64,000 nt of DNA. Source: Chryseobacterium shigense. GTDB lineage: Bacteria > Bacteroidota > Bacteroidia > Flavobacteriales > Weeksellaceae. The position numbers and the translations under genes were made by a program. The first letter of the stretch is position 1. Each line of letters begins with the position of its first letter. The notes beneath the pieces are model-generated. The model searched no databases. It was not told the DNA's origin and saw nothing but the letters and a program-made list of their open reading frames with translations. Location: positions 248,001-312,000 of the forward strand of contig NZ_JACHLC010000003.1 of the NCBI RefSeq assembly GCF_014207845.1, written 5' to 3'. Positions 8,259-18,255 of this stretch are shown here, piece after piece.

Positions 8259-8266
8259 CAAATTTA
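8259..8266 (-). promoter_or_regulatory. -7 promoter box for dps
   Basis: The minus strand reads TAAATTTG, an exact TAnnTTTG match 20 bases before the dps ATG. A TTTT stretch sits about 19 bases further upstream as a weak -33 box. Confidence 0.5.
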
Positions 8267-8532
8267 GAGAATATCGTGCCGAAAAGACTTGAGTTTCAAT
8301 AGAAGATAACTATAGGAAAGTTTTTTAAAATAGTTTGGAAATAAAGGTTAAACTGTATTTATATGATATTAGGTTACCAATTAAATTTTACGATTGTTTA
8401 ATATAGTATACTTTAAGAAAAATAGCTTCCTGCTTTTATTTTTTTTCAATAGACATCGGCAGTTCTTTATTAGTCCTGTCAGAAGCAACAGCTTTTGCAT
8501 GTAAGTATTTGATTTTAATTTTTATATAAGTG

Positions 8533-8563
8533 TTTGCAGATTAAAAAAATATTACTATTTTTG
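8533..8563 (+). promoter_or_regulatory. Strong promoter of the rpsL-rpsG-fusA-rpsJ operon
   Basis: TTTG at 8533-8536, a 19-base spacer, then TATTTTTG at 8556-8563: a perfect match to the Bacteroidota sigma consensus. The predicted start near 8570 leaves a leader of about 18 bases before the ATG at 8588. Confidence 0.85.
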
Positions 8564-8587
8564 CACCCTAAAATAAAAAGCAATTAA

Positions 8588-9001
8588 ATGCCTACTATTC
8601 AACAATTAGTAAGAAAAGGAAGAGCCACGCTTGCCAAGAAGAGCAAATCGGCTGCCCTTGATTCTTGTCCACAAAGACGTGGTGTATGTACGAGAGTATA
8701 TACCACTACACCTAAGAAACCTAACTCTGCACTTAGAAAAGTAGCAAGGGTAAGACTTTCTAACGGTAAAGAAGTTAACGCCTATATCCCGGGCGAAGGA
8801 CATAATCTTCAAGAGCACTCGATAGTATTGGTTAGAGGCGGAAGGGTGAAAGACCTACCGGGAGTACGTTACCACATCGTAAGAGGTGCATTAGACACAG
8901 CTGGTGTAAATGGAAGAACTCAGAGAAGATCTAAGTACGGAGCTAAGAGACCTAAACCAGGACAAGCAGCTGCTGCTCCTGCAAAAGGAAAGAAAAAATA
9001 A
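8588..9001 (+). CDS. rpsL: 30S ribosomal protein S12
   Basis: S12 lies at the decoding centre of the 30S subunit and controls accuracy. The protein is 137 aa with the invariant blocks [25 protein letters not shown] (in part) and [10 protein letters not shown]. Lys43 and Lys88, the positions where streptomycin-resistance substitutions arise, are both Lys, so the sequence is of the sensitive type. It is about 13 residues longer than the E. coli protein because of an Ala/Pro/Lys tail. It is the first gene of the operon, 23 bases before rpsG, just behind a near-perfect promoter. Confidence 0.98.
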   Translation: MPTIQQLVRKGRATLAKKSKSAALDSCPQRRGVCTRVYTTTPKKPNSALRKVARVRLSNGKEVNAYIPGEGHNLQEHSIVLVRGGRVKDLPGVRYHIVRGALDTAGVNGRTQRRSKYGAKRPKPGQAAAAPAKGKKK

Positions 9002-9024
9002 TCATTAAATAAGGTACAAAAGCA

Positions 9025-9501
9025 ATGAGAAAGACAAAAGCGAAAAAAAGACCGTTGTTACCAGATCCGAAATTTAATGATCAATTGGTAACGAGATTCG
9101 TAAACAACTTAATGCTTGACGGTAAGAAGTCAATCGCATTCAAAATTTTCTATGATGCATTAGATATCGTAGAAACTAAAAAAGGAGAAACTGAAAAAAC
9201 TGCACTTGAAATCTGGAAAGATGCACTTACAAATGTAATGCCTCACGTAGAAGTACGTTCTAGAAGAGTAGGTGGAGCTAACTTTCAGATTCCAATGCCA
9301 ATCAGAGCTGATAGAAAAATTTCTATGGCAATGAAATGGTTAATTAGCTACTCTAAAAAGAGAAATGATAAGTCTATGGCTTTGAAATTAGCTAATGAAG
9401 TAGTAGCTGCTTCAAGAGAAGAAGGTGCTGCTTTCAAAAAGAAATCTGATACTCACAAAATGGCGGAAGCTAACAAAGCTTTCTCACACTTTAAATTCTA
9501 A
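9025..9501 (+). CDS. rpsG: 30S ribosomal protein S7
   Basis: This 158-aa protein nucleates folding of the 16S rRNA 3' major domain and touches the E-site tRNA. Diagnostic segments are the basic N-terminus [38 protein letters not shown] and the C-terminal [14 protein letters not shown]. It is the second gene of the operon, with fusA starting 6 bases after its stop. Confidence 0.98.
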   Translation: MRKTKAKKRPLLPDPKFNDQLVTRFVNNLMLDGKKSIAFKIFYDALDIVETKKGETEKTALEIWKDALTNVMPHVEVRSRRVGGANFQIPMPIRADRKISMAMKWLISYSKKRNDKSMALKLANEVVAASREEGAAFKKKSDTHKMAEANKAFSHFKF

Positions 9502-9507
9502 TTAGAA

Positions 9508-11625
9508 ATGAGTAGAGATCTTAAATTTACAAGAAATATTGGTATTGCCGCTCACATTGATGCTGGTAAAACTACTACTACAGAAAGAATCTTATTCTAT
9601 ACAGGGGTAAACCACAAAATTGGTGAAGTTCACGATGGTGCTTCTACAATGGACTGGATGGAGCAGGAAGCAGAAAGAGGTATTACTATTACTTCTGCTG
9701 CAACCACTTGTTCTTGGAACTTTCCAACAGATCAAGGAAAACCTGTTGCAGACACTAAACCTTACCACTTCAACATTATCGATACACCGGGACACGTTGA
9801 CTTTACAGTAGAAGTAAACAGATCTTTGAGAGTATTAGATGGATTGGTATTCTTATTCTCAGCAGTAGATGGAGTAGAGCCTCAGTCTGAAACAAACTGG
9901 AGACTTGCTGACAACTACAAAGTTGCTAGAATGGGATTCGTAAACAAAATGGACAGACAAGGTGCTGACTTCCTTAACGTGGTAAACCAGGTTAAAGACA
10001 TGTTAGGATCTAATGCAGTTCCAATCGTTTTACCAATCGGTGCTGAAGAAGATTTCAAAGGTGTTGTTGACTTAATTAAAAACAGAGCTATCATCTGGGA
10101 TGAAGCAGGACAAGGAGCTACTTTCGAAGTAGTGCCAATTCCTGAAGACATGAAAGCTGAAGTTCTTGAATACAGAGAGAAATTAGTAGAAGCTGTTGCT
10201 GACTACGATGAGACTTTGATGGAGAAATTCTTCGAAGATCCGGATTCAATCTCTGAAGAAGAAATCAACGAAGCGCTTAGAAAAGCTACTATCGATTTAT
10301 CTATTATCCCAATGACTTGTGGTTCTTCATTCAAGAATAAAGGAGTACAGTTTATGTTGGATGCAGTATGTAAATACCTGCCTTCTCCATTGGATAAAGA
10401 TGATATCAAAGGTACTGATCCAAGAACAGACGCTGAAATTACAAGAAAACCAGATGTAAACGAGCCTTTCGCGGCTTTGGCATTTAAGATTGCTACTGAC
10501 CCGTTCGTGGGAAGACTGGCATTCTTCAGAGCATACTCTGGAAGACTGGATGCAGGTTCTTACATCTTGAACACCCGTTCAGGAGATAAAGAAAGAATCT
10601 CTAGAATCTATCAGATGCACGCTAACAAGCAAAACCCGGTAGAATATATTGAAGCTGGTGATATTGGTGCAGCGGTAGGATTCAAGTCTATCAAAACTGG
10701 TGATACTATGTGTGATGAGAAAAACCCGATCATTCTTGAATCTATGGTTTTCCCAGATCCGGTAATTGGTATCGCTGTTGAGCCTAAAACTAAAGCTGAC
10801 CAGGATAAAATGGGTAACGCTCTAGCTAAATTGGCAGAAGAAGATCCAACGTTTACTGTTAGAACTGATGAAGCTTCTGGACAAACGATCATCTCGGGTA
10901 TGGGTGAGCTTCACTTGGATATCATTGTTGACCGTATGAAGAGAGAGTTCAAGGTTGAAGTAAACCAGGGACAGCCTCAGGTAGAATACAAAGAAAACTT
11001 AACAAAAGTTGCCCAGCACAGAGAAGTTTACAAAAAACAATCTGGTGGTAAAGGTAAATTTGCTGATATCGTATTTGAATTAGGACCTGCAGAAGAAGGT
11101 AAAATTGGCTTAGAATTCATCAATGAGATCAAAGGAGGTAACGTTCCTAGAGAATTTGTTCCTGCAATTGAAAAAGGCTTTAAAGCTGCAATGAAAAACG
11201 GTCCTTTGGCTGGTTTCGAAGTTGAAGGTATTAAAGTTATTCTTAAAGACGGATCTTTCCACGCAGTGGATTCTGATGCACTTTCATTTGAAATGGCTGC
11301 TAAATTAGGATTTAAAGAAGCGGGACGTGCTGCTAAGCCAGTAATTATGGAGCCTATTATGAAACTGGAAGTTGTAACTCCGGAAGAATATATGGGTAAC
11401 ATCATTGGTGACCTTAACAAGAGAAGAGGTACTATCAGTGGTCAGGAAGAGAAAAACGGTGCTGTTGTAATCAAAGGTTCTGTTCCACTTTCTGAAATGT
11501 TTGGATATGTTACTACTCTAAGAACACTTTCATCAGGAAGAGCTACTTCTTCTATGGAATTAGAGAAGTACCAGGCTACTCCACAAAACGTTGCTGAAGA
11601 AATCATAGCTAAAGCAAAAGGTTAA
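9508..11625 (+). CDS. fusA: Translation elongation factor G
   Basis: This 705-aa GTPase drives ribosomal translocation and, with RRF, ribosome recycling. The P-loop AHIDAGKT spans 15-22, the G2/switch I segment [11 protein letters not shown] follows, G3 is DTPGHVDF and G4 is NKMD. Domains II to V follow in the usual order, with the domain IV loop segment around [10 protein letters not shown]. It is full length for bacterial EF-G. No tuf gene follows it; rpsJ does, the order usual in Bacteroidota. Confidence 0.98.
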   Translation: MSRDLKFTRNIGIAAHIDAGKTTTTERILFYTGVNHKIGEVHDGASTMDWMEQEAERGITITSAATTCSWNFPTDQGKPVADTKPYHFNIIDTPGHVDFTVEVNRSLRVLDGLVFLFSAVDGVEPQSETNWRLADNYKVARMGFVNKMDRQGADFLNVVNQVKDMLGSNAVPIVLPIGAEEDFKGVVDLIKNRAIIWDEAGQGATFEVVPIPEDMKAEVLEYREKLVEAVADYDETLMEKFFEDPDSISEEEINEALRKATIDLSIIPMTCGSSFKNKGVQFMLDAVCKYLPSPLDKDDIKGTDPRTDAEITRKPDVNEPFAALAFKIATDPFVGRLAFFRAYSGRLDAGSYILNTRSGDKERISRIYQMHANKQNPVEYIEAGDIGAAVGFKSIKTGDTMCDEKNPIILESMVFPDPVIGIAVEPKTKADQDKMGNALAKLAEEDPTFTVRTDEASGQTIISGMGELHLDIIVDRMKREFKVEVNQGQPQVEYKENLTKVAQHREVYKKQSGGKGKFADIVFELGPAEEGKIGLEFINEIKGGNVPREFVPAIEKGFKAAMKNGPLAGFEVEGIKVILKDGSFHAVDSDALSFEMAAKLGFKEAGRAAKPVIMEPIMKLEVVTPEEYMGNIIGDLNKRRGTISGQEEKNGAVVIKGSVPLSEMFGYVTTLRTLSSGRATSSMELEKYQATPQNVAEEIIAKAKG

Positions 11626-11641
11626 TTTTTAAATTAAAGAA

Positions 11642-11947
11642 ATGTCACAAAGAATCAGAATAAAACTAAAATCTTACGATTATAACTTGGTAGACAAGTC
11701 TGCTGAGAAAATCGTAAAAACGGTAAAGGCTACCGGTGCTGTTGTAAACGGACCGATTCCATTGCCTACGAATAAGAGAATCTTCACGGTGTTGAGATCT
11801 CCGCACGTAAACAAGAAAGCAAGAGAACAGTTCCAACTTTCTGCTCACAAGAGATTGATGGATATCTACTCTTCTTCTTCTAAGACTGTTGATGCTCTAA
11901 TGAAATTAGAACTTCCTTCAGGTGTAGACGTTGAAATTAAAGTGTGA
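11642..11947 (+). CDS. rpsJ: 30S ribosomal protein S10
   Basis: This 101-aa protein of the 30S head is the NusE partner of NusB in antitermination. [18 protein letters not shown] and the loop [23 protein letters not shown] are family-diagnostic. It lies 16 bases after fusA and is the last gene of this operon. In most bacteria it is followed at once by rplC. Here a terminator and about 10.5 kb of unrelated genes intervene before rplC at 22492. Confidence 0.98.
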   Translation: MSQRIRIKLKSYDYNLVDKSAEKIVKTVKATGAVVNGPIPLPTNKRIFTVLRSPHVNKKAREQFQLSAHKRLMDIYSSSSKTVDALMKLELPSGVDVEIKV

Positions 11948-11974
11948 TAACTGCATACTTTGCAATGATTATAG

Positions 11975-12005
11975 AATCCGTTCCTTTTTAGGGGCGGATT
12001 TTTTA
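11975..12005 (+). terminator. Terminator after rpsJ
   Basis: The 10-pair stem AATCCGTTCC / GGGGCGGATT (two G-T pairs) has a TTTTTA loop and is followed by a T run. It separates the rpsL-rpsJ operon from the following block. Confidence 0.8.
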
Positions 12006-12149
12006 TATACTTACACAAAACTATAAATTGGATCTGCCGAAACATTAGTGTTTTGCCCTTTCACATACCTCATTTATATCCAAACCCAAACTTTCTTATC
12101 TCTCATTCAAGTTAATTCAATACATTTATTCATTAAAAGCATTGATATT

Positions 12150-12647
12150 ATGAGCCAAAAGAATAATAATCTTTTTGAAAAATTTTCAGACTGGGCAACC
12201 AAATTTACAGGAAGTTCATATGCATTTATCGGAGCTGCGCTCGTAGTGGTTGTATGGGCCGTTTCAGGACCTGTTTTTGATTATTCTGAAACCTGGCAGC
12301 TTGTAATTAATACAGGAACAACCATCATTACTTTTTTAATGGTTTTTTTAATCCAGAAGGCTCAGAATAAAGATTCAAAGGCCATACAGATCAAACTCAA
12401 TGAGCTTCTGGCGGCTAATGAAAAAGCCAGTAACAGGATTGTAGATATTGAAGATCTTACTGAGAAAGAACTGGATCAGCTTCACTGCTATTATGAGAAA
12501 CTTGCTGATTTTGCAGAAGAAGATGGCGATATTCACACCTCTCACTCTATAGATGCAGCACAGAGAAATCAGGATTATAAGCATGAATTCTTTAAGCACA
12601 AGCATGAAGAGTGGCTTCAGAAACAACAGGAAAAAAAGGAATCGTAA
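12150..12647 (+). CDS. Low-affinity iron permease (Fet4-like) family membrane protein
   Basis: This is a 165-aa protein from the ATG at 12150. In-frame sequence continues upstream to 12048, but those 34 residues are low-complexity and atypical, and family members begin as here with a FEKFSDWATKFTGS-type segment. Two membrane helices lie at about 21-42 and 49-70, the second followed by IQKAQNKDSKAIQIKLNEL, a hallmark of the Pfam low-affinity iron permease family. The C-terminal half is soluble, acidic and His-rich. The bacterial members are short compared with yeast Fet4 and their transport activity is unproven. Confidence 0.75.
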   Translation: MSQKNNNLFEKFSDWATKFTGSSYAFIGAALVVVVWAVSGPVFDYSETWQLVINTGTTIITFLMVFLIQKAQNKDSKAIQIKLNELLAANEKASNRIVDIEDLTEKELDQLHCYYEKLADFAEEDGDIHTSHSIDAAQRNQDYKHEFFKHKHEEWLQKQQEKKES

Positions 12648-12659
12648 TGATTCCTTTTT
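12633..12659. terminator. Bidirectional terminator with the stop codon in its loop
   Basis: AAAAAGGAATC and GATTCCTTTTT form an 11-pair perfect stem around a five-base loop that contains the TAA of the permease-like gene. It ends in T runs on both strands and sits between convergent genes (stops at 12647 and 12679). Confidence 0.8.
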
Positions 12660-12678
12660 ATTATAATATTTAAAAAAA

Positions 12679-15405
12679 CTATCTTTTCAAAAAGTATCCG
12701 AAATAGCTGCAACTACCCGATAAGCCTTTCATAGTTTCCGTATCTGAATACTGGGATTTCAGCTGGGCAAAATAGGTTCTGTATTTCTGGTTTCTGATAT
12801 TGTCCAGCTCAGTCTGGTGTGCCTGCTCCTTTTCAGAATACTGAGGATCCGAATAGTTTATATTCGATGCATTTTTAGCCTCATACTGGTAATATTTACC
12901 CTGCTCGGCACTGGCCATCTGAAAAAGAACCCTTGCTCTCTGTTCCTTATCCTTTGAAAATTTCAGGGTCTTTTGGTAATAACTGATGGCTGAGTCGAAG
13001 TTATCCGGCTCAATATAAGTGGTAGAAAGGAAGTTCTTATAATAGTACCTGTAAGGGTTTTTCCTGTCTGTATTCCAGAAATCATATTTTCCGCCGTTGC
13101 TGTTATCAATATCCATCACGAACAGCTGACGGTAATATCCTAAGCTGGAAGTGTTGTACAATAAATTTCCTATAAGCTGACTGGCTTTGGCTGCTTTTTC
13201 ATCCGTTCCGTTACTGATCTTTTTAAGCTGAATCAGTGCATCTGCCAGTTCCAGCTTATTCATGCTGCCTTTGATGAAAGGGAATGCAGAATAATCTTCA
13301 GCTTCCATGCTTTCGGTTTCAGCACTTCCGAAACTTTCCCATACATTGTGCCCAAAAACCAGATTGGAAATATCCCTGAAACCGTTATATTCACCGGCTG
13401 CATATTGTTTTGGAGTAATTTTTTCACCTTTGTCCGTCCATTCATAATTCATTCTCGGAATTCCTGCAAAGCCCTGTGCTTTTTCATAATAGGATTTGGC
13501 CTTTTCGAAATCAGCCTGTTTCATGGCTCTGTCTCCATAGATCATGCTGAAGAAGGCATTAATATTTCCTACATCATCCATGTTTTTGGCAATAATCTGC
13601 TGTTCAAACTGGGTTTTATTTGGTTTCCGATAAAATTCTTCAACACTTTTCACCAGACTTGAATTCGGGTTATACTGAAGATCCGAAAGCTTATTGTTCA
13701 TCAGGAAAGATTTTCCGTCCTCACCCTGAAGGAAGTAACGGTTGGCAAGAACATCTTTAAGGAAATCCACAGTGGACGGAACTTCACCATAATAATCATA
13801 ATCATCCGTATTGGTGCTGTCTTTCTTTACTTCTTTTTTTACAAAGTAATCCGCATAATCCTTCATCATATGATCTTCGAAATCTGCATCTATCTTAGGA
13901 TGAGAGACAATATCATTCAGAACTTTCATTCTTTTGATCTCTTCCAGGTATTCCGGATTGGTTGTTTTGATGTCTTCAAGAATTTCGGAACTGGCTTCAT
14001 AGTCTTTTTTCAGAAACTTAAGATAGGCATCGGCAATCTGCCAGTATTCATCTTTGGAAGCTTTCTTCGTTTTTTCGGTGAATTTTTCAAGGTCATCCAG
14101 ATAGTCCTTAGTCTTTTCATCATAACCATAGCCTGATTGAGTATAAAATGGGATTCTGTCCGGATTATTCAGTAGTTCGTTATCGCTCTGATCATTTTTA
14201 CCCCCATCTGAACTGCCGGATTTTGAACCTCCGAAAAGATTTTTGAAAAACCTTACAATCTTTTGCCAGAATGAAAGCTTTTCCTCTTTTTTTACTTCCG
14301 CAGGCTCAGATTGCTTATCTGTAGAAGCTTTATCATGGTCATCCGTATTTCCTTTCTGTATATATACATTGCCTGCTGTATCGGAAGTATAATAATAAAT
14401 CGGAAGATAGCTTCTTTCAAGCTCATTGATGCTTCTTACCGCCATTACTTTCAGGATCTCGGAATCAGGGTTGATGTCGTACATCTTTTCCATAATAGGA
14501 ATAGGATTGTTAAAACCTTCATATCCCAATAGGAAATAAGCCATATTCTTTTCATCATTGGTGCCGGCTCTTTTCATGATGTTGCTGAAAGATGCCGTAT
14601 CCGAAAGTTTCATTGAAACGAAAGCGGATTCTTTACGGTCTTTGCTGTTTATAAAAACCTGGAAAAAATTCCAGTTGGCATCAGCATTCATCTGTTTTCC
14701 CCGCTGAGCGCCTGCAAGCTGGTCCAGTGCCATAAAATATACCGTCCCTTTTTGTTTAATGGGTTCTATATAAGTTTTGAAAGCTTCCAGTGCGGCATCA
14801 TAATTTCTCGTATAATGGTTGAAGCGCACCAGCTGGTACCCATAACGCTGCTTGATTTCCGGATTTCCTGCTGCATTGTACAGGGACGTAAGCGCGTTCA
14901 CTGTTTTAGCATAATCGATGGAAGTGGCATTTTGCTGCTTCGAAGGACCATAGCTGTAAAACGAATCCGGACTTTCAACATAATTAATGCTCATGTAAGG
15001 TTCCAGGTACTTGGCTTCAATTAAATAATCAATGCCTTCCCTGTACTTTTGGTAAAATCCCGTACCCAGCTTCTGTAATAGAGGATTGGTTGGTGCTCCG
15101 TTTTTCAAAGCGTTAAGATCATTCATACTGATCTTGTATACCAGGTTTTCCGTTTCCGCATAGTTCAGCTGGTTATTGAAAAACTTTTTCCATGTCTCAA
15201 TATTATCGTCAGGAATCTGAATTCCTTTATAATCTCCATAAAACCTGTTTGAATACGTAAGCAGGAAAGGGAGATAAGATTTATCTTTAATGATGCTCTG
15301 GGTAAACAGGTTGAAATATTCATAATCTGGGTCTGACCATGCACAGGCGTCAGATTTTGTGTAAAAAAGCGATACAACCGCCAGTGAAAGGATATACTTT
15401 TTCAT
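12679..15405 (-). CDS. Large exported repeat protein, unknown function
   Basis: This is a 908-aa protein with a signal peptide (residues 1-20, ending near KSDACA). The body is rich in Tyr, Lys and helical segments such as AKSYYEKAQGF and FDSAISYYQKTLKFSKDKEQRARVL (in part), which look like tetratricopeptide repeats, so an alpha-solenoid scaffold is likely. Around 370-405 a Lys/Ser/Gly-rich stretch contains an amphipathic FWQKIVRFFKNLFGG segment. It follows the lipoprotein gene at 15488-16459 by 82 bases on the same strand and may be in its operon. I cannot assign a specific role. Confidence 0.8.
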   Translation of the reverse strand: MKKYILSLAVVSLFYTKSDACAWSDPDYEYFNLFTQSIIKDKSYLPFLLTYSNRFYGDYKGIQIPDDNIETWKKFFNNQLNYAETENLVYKISMNDLNALKNGAPTNPLLQKLGTGFYQKYREGIDYLIEAKYLEPYMSINYVESPDSFYSYGPSKQQNATSIDYAKTVNALTSLYNAAGNPEIKQRYGYQLVRFNHYTRNYDAALEAFKTYIEPIKQKGTVYFMALDQLAGAQRGKQMNADANWNFFQVFINSKDRKESAFVSMKLSDTASFSNIMKRAGTNDEKNMAYFLLGYEGFNNPIPIMEKMYDINPDSEILKVMAVRSINELERSYLPIYYYTSDTAGNVYIQKGNTDDHDKASTDKQSEPAEVKKEEKLSFWQKIVRFFKNLFGGSKSGSSDGGKNDQSDNELLNNPDRIPFYTQSGYGYDEKTKDYLDDLEKFTEKTKKASKDEYWQIADAYLKFLKKDYEASSEILEDIKTTNPEYLEEIKRMKVLNDIVSHPKIDADFEDHMMKDYADYFVKKEVKKDSTNTDDYDYYGEVPSTVDFLKDVLANRYFLQGEDGKSFLMNNKLSDLQYNPNSSLVKSVEEFYRKPNKTQFEQQIIAKNMDDVGNINAFFSMIYGDRAMKQADFEKAKSYYEKAQGFAGIPRMNYEWTDKGEKITPKQYAAGEYNGFRDISNLVFGHNVWESFGSAETESMEAEDYSAFPFIKGSMNKLELADALIQLKKISNGTDEKAAKASQLIGNLLYNTSSLGYYRQLFVMDIDNSNGGKYDFWNTDRKNPYRYYYKNFLSTTYIEPDNFDSAISYYQKTLKFSKDKEQRARVLFQMASAEQGKYYQYEAKNASNINYSDPQYSEKEQAHQTELDNIRNQKYRTYFAQLKSQYSDTETMKGLSGSCSYFGYFLKR

Positions 15406-15487
15406 ATAGTTGATGGGTGTTTTTTATTCTGATAATTAAATTTTGATAAAGTGTACCATATCATATAAATAATTACAATGCAAAACT

Positions 15488-16459
15488 TTAAAAGTTCCGG
15501 TTACTTACAAATTTACTATCTAATTGATAATAAATTATATTAAAATCATGTATTTTTTTCTCCAGAAAACGGGTGACATCCTGTAACTGTTCTTCAGATA
15601 TTTCTTCCACTTTTATCCTGAAGCCTTTATTGAGGAAGCTTCCGAAATAGAAACCGTCTTTAATAATTTCCACTTCGTTGTCAGATATCTTTTTAAATCC
15701 TGGGTTTTCAAGATCTTTCCGGGATAAAGCATTGATTAATTTATGCTTTTCAAGATGGTTGGTGACAATTCCCCACGAATAGATCGGTAAAGCTACATCC
15801 ATTTTTTTAACAGGATAATCTTCCAGCCTGGAAAGATAGCTTTTCAAAATAGTCACGTCCAGAATAGAATTCCTGTCAGAATTTTCCAGTGGCGAGGAAG
15901 TAGAGTAGCACATCAGGTAAACTTTTTCTACAGGCGGAATTCCGGTCTGGATTTTATCTTTAACCTGATGAAGGCGCAATGTACAGGTAACTTCTTTTCC
16001 CGAAACTTTTCTAAGTTCTTTTAAAAATTTAAAATAATCATCTCTTGTTCCTGCTGTCCAGTCGCAGTCGATCTGAATTTCATTGTTGATCTTTACATTA
16101 TATTCTTTAGCCTTCTTCTGGACCAGTTCATGAATATTTTTGGCAATAAACCTGATTTCTTCCGATGAGATTTGATACATAGCCTGATTGGTGATGAAAA
16201 CAGTCGGTACAATCTGTTTCCCGGTTTGGAAGCTGTTGTCTCGGGTAATAACGGCAACCGGCTGAAATTTTCCATGGACCTTATCGATATCGAAAAACCT
16301 GGTGTACAGATAAGGAACCGAAGCCTGATCTAAAGCTTTTCTCTCTTCCTGATCCAGCCTGAGATGTGTTTTCCAGTAATAAAAAGTATAAGCATGATTT
16401 TCCTTTCTCTTGCAAGAGGCAAAAAGAAGAAGTATGAGCAGAAATTTTAATACTTTCAT
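15488..16459 (-). CDS. Lipoprotein, possibly TIM-barrel, unknown function
   Basis: This is a 323-aa protein. MKVLKFLLILLLFASC is a lipoprotein signal with Cys16. The central part has alternating strand and helix segments: IQIDCDWTAGTRDDYFKFL, VTCTLRLHQV, VYLMCYSTS and MDVALPIYSWG. This arrangement is reminiscent of TIM-barrel glycosidase-like folds, but no catalytic pair can be named with confidence. It is likely cotranscribed with the downstream 908-aa protein gene. Confidence 0.7.
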   Translation of the reverse strand: MKVLKFLLILLLFASCKRKENHAYTFYYWKTHLRLDQEERKALDQASVPYLYTRFFDIDKVHGKFQPVAVITRDNSFQTGKQIVPTVFITNQAMYQISSEEIRFIAKNIHELVQKKAKEYNVKINNEIQIDCDWTAGTRDDYFKFLKELRKVSGKEVTCTLRLHQVKDKIQTGIPPVEKVYLMCYSTSSPLENSDRNSILDVTILKSYLSRLEDYPVKKMDVALPIYSWGIVTNHLEKHKLINALSRKDLENPGFKKISDNEVEIIKDGFYFGSFLNKGFRIKVEEISEEQLQDVTRFLEKKIHDFNIIYYQLDSKFVSNRNF

Positions 16460-16636
16460 CGTTTATACAGTCTGTTTTCGCAGGTGCAGATATTCTGTGC
16501 TACACTTTTCATCTAAAAAAAAGCAGTTTCCGGGTTTATTTTTTTCAAAAGTAGTAAGATTTTGGCGAAAACTAAACCGTAAAAACCCGGTGATTGCCTG
16601 TTTGAAGTAATTTAGATTATTTTAACCATACAATAT

Positions 16637-16664
16637 AAAAACCACCCCGGAATGAAGTGGTTTT
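16637..16664 (-). terminator. Terminator after the glycerol operon
   Basis: AAAACCAC (16638-16645) pairs with GTGGTTTT (16657-16664), and the minus strand continues with T-rich sequence. It lies 22 bases past the stop of the outer-membrane protein gene and separates it from the next minus-strand gene. Confidence 0.7.
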
Positions 16665-16685
16665 ATAATCAATTTAAAATTCAGA

Positions 16686-17486
16686 TTAAAATACTGTAGC
16701 CGCCAGCTGAATTCTTGCATATTTATTAGAAGGATTCCACATGGTCATCATAGAAACCGGAAGGCTGTAATGGTCTGTAACTTTGACAGTTTTAGTGGCT
16801 TTTACTCCTACATTCACAACATCAAAGCTGTTTTTACCGTTTCCATAAAGAAAATTACGGTCGTTAAGAGCAAAACCTGCCCCTACGAAAGCATCCAGAT
16901 TTATTTTTTGCCCGGCGATAACCGGATAACTTGCCTGGATATAAGTAGAATATTTATTCTTTTTATAACTTCCGTCTTCCTCTAAAACTACTTCACCTGC
17001 ATTGGCTCCCCCGTACAGCATAACATCTGCTTCAATATTTATCGGAAAAGAAGGCCCGAAAGTATAATTCGTTCTAAGATCAATGATGTGAGCAGTTCTT
17101 CTCTGTGAATAACTGAAAATGTCATCTGCAGCTACGGCGGTATTGATATTTCTGGAGTTATACAGATCCCACAATCCAATATAGAAACGGTTATGTGAAT
17201 ATTGAATGTAATAGTTGATCTCCTTATAATGGGTACCATCTTTATCATCTGCTAATGCTGAAGCGCCCCAGATACCAACTTTCCATTTCTTTTCAGAATC
17301 CAAAGCGTAAGAAAGATTTCCCATTACCACTGGCTTATCTGTAATAATCAATCCTCTCCATAAATGGTTATTCTGAATATTGGCGGTAAAATCCAGCCTG
17401 TTATTCTTTGTTGCTTCCTCGTTCTCCTGAGAGAATAGCTTTCCTGTGCCTAAAATCATCAGGCATACAATTTTTAAAATTTTCAT
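16686..17486 (-). CDS. Outer-membrane beta-barrel protein at the end of the glp operon
   Basis: This is a 266-aa protein. Residues 1-19 are a signal peptide (MKILKIVCLMILGTGKLFS, cleaved before QEN). The rest shows short amphipathic strands with alternating aromatics (HLWRGLIIT, YYIQYSHNRFYIGLW, YIQASYPV) and ends in Phe, as outer-membrane barrels do. It starts 10 bases after glpF, so it is part of the glpD-glpK-glpF unit. I infer a role in outer-membrane passage of glycerol or a related polyol. It matches no porin family that I can name. Confidence 0.75.
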   Translation of the reverse strand: MKILKIVCLMILGTGKLFSQENEEATKNNRLDFTANIQNNHLWRGLIITDKPVVMGNLSYALDSEKKWKVGIWGASALADDKDGTHYKEINYYIQYSHNRFYIGLWDLYNSRNINTAVAADDIFSYSQRRTAHIIDLRTNYTFGPSFPINIEADVMLYGGANAGEVVLEEDGSYKKNKYSTYIQASYPVIAGQKINLDAFVGAGFALNDRNFLYGNGKNSFDVVNVGVKATKTVKVTDHYSLPVSMMTMWNPSNKYARIQLAATVF

Positions 17487-17496
17487 CGGGTATCTT

Positions 17497-18228
17497 TTAA
17501 TGTATTATTCCAAAAAGAACTGCTGCGATAATAGCTCCCAGGATAGGGCCTGCAACGGGAATCCATGCATATCCCCAATCACTGCTGCCTTTTACGGGGA
17601 GCAGGGCGTGCATGATTCTTGGGGCCAAATCTCTGGCAGGATTAATGGCATAACCGGTAGTTCCTCCTAAAGATAAACCGATAGCCCAAACCAGTAAGGT
17701 AACAGGAAGAGCTCCTACAGAACCAAGGCCTACTTTGGCAGTTGGATCTGCATTCAGGGAAATGCTTGGGTCTGAAAAGTGAAATATGACAAATACAAGT
17801 ACAAATGTTCCGATAATTTCACTGATGAGATTGGATAAGGTATTTCTGATAGCCGGCCCGGTACTGAAACACGCCAGCTTGGCTCCTTCATCTTCCGTTA
17901 TGGCAAAATGGTCTTTGTTAAAAAGCCAAACGAGAAAAGCGCCGAGCATTCCACCAAGCATCTGTGCTGCAATATAAGTGGGGACCAGATCCCAGGAAAA
18001 TTTTCCGGCAACAGCCAGTCCGATGGTTACAGCCGGATTCAGATGGGCGCCGCTTGCCGGTCCTGCAACAGTTACGCCTACGAAAACTGCCAGTGCCCAG
18101 GCTGTTGTAATAACAATCCATCCTGAGCTATTTCCTTTGGTGCCCTTTAAGACAACATTGGCTACAACGCCGTTGCCTAATAATATAAGAAGCATTGTTC
18201 CTACAAGTTCTGCGGTAAATGGGGTCAT
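17497..18228 (-). CDS. glpF: Glycerol facilitator (aquaglyceroporin, MIP family)
   Basis: This 243-aa inner-membrane channel has six helices. The two half-helix NPA motifs are present: HLNPAVTIG (Asn64-Ala66) and INPARDLAPR (Asn196-Ala198). The Asp200 following the second NPAR marks the glycerol-conducting branch rather than strict aquaporins. It passes glycerol into the cytoplasm, where GlpK traps it. It lies 27 bases after glpK on the same strand, with the outer-membrane protein gene next. Confidence 0.95.
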   Translation of the reverse strand: MTPFTAELVGTMLLILLGNGVVANVVLKGTKGNSSGWIVITTAWALAVFVGVTVAGPASGAHLNPAVTIGLAVAGKFSWDLVPTYIAAQMLGGMLGAFLVWLFNKDHFAITEDEGAKLACFSTGPAIRNTLSNLISEIIGTFVLVFVIFHFSDPSISLNADPTAKVGLGSVGALPVTLLVWAIGLSLGGTTGYAINPARDLAPRIMHALLPVKGSSDWGYAWIPVAGPILGAIIAAVLFGIIH

Positions 18229-18255
18229 AAGTAGTTTTTTTTAATGTTTAGGAAT

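Larger units (their letters stand above)
8239..8587. other. Divergent intergenic region between dps and rpsL
   Basis: This is 349 bases of AT-rich sequence. It carries the dps promoter at its left end and the strong rpsL promoter at its right end. I see no gene, tRNA or clear hairpin in the middle. Confidence 0.7.

Noticed and set aside
8239..8587. Possible tRNA or small RNA gene in the dps-rpsL gap
   Set aside because: No cloverleaf, T-loop sequence or terminator could be found in this stretch.
12048..12149. Upstream extension of the permease-like gene
   Set aside because: The 34 extra residues are low-complexity and not typical of the family; the ATG at 12150 gives the expected N-terminus.
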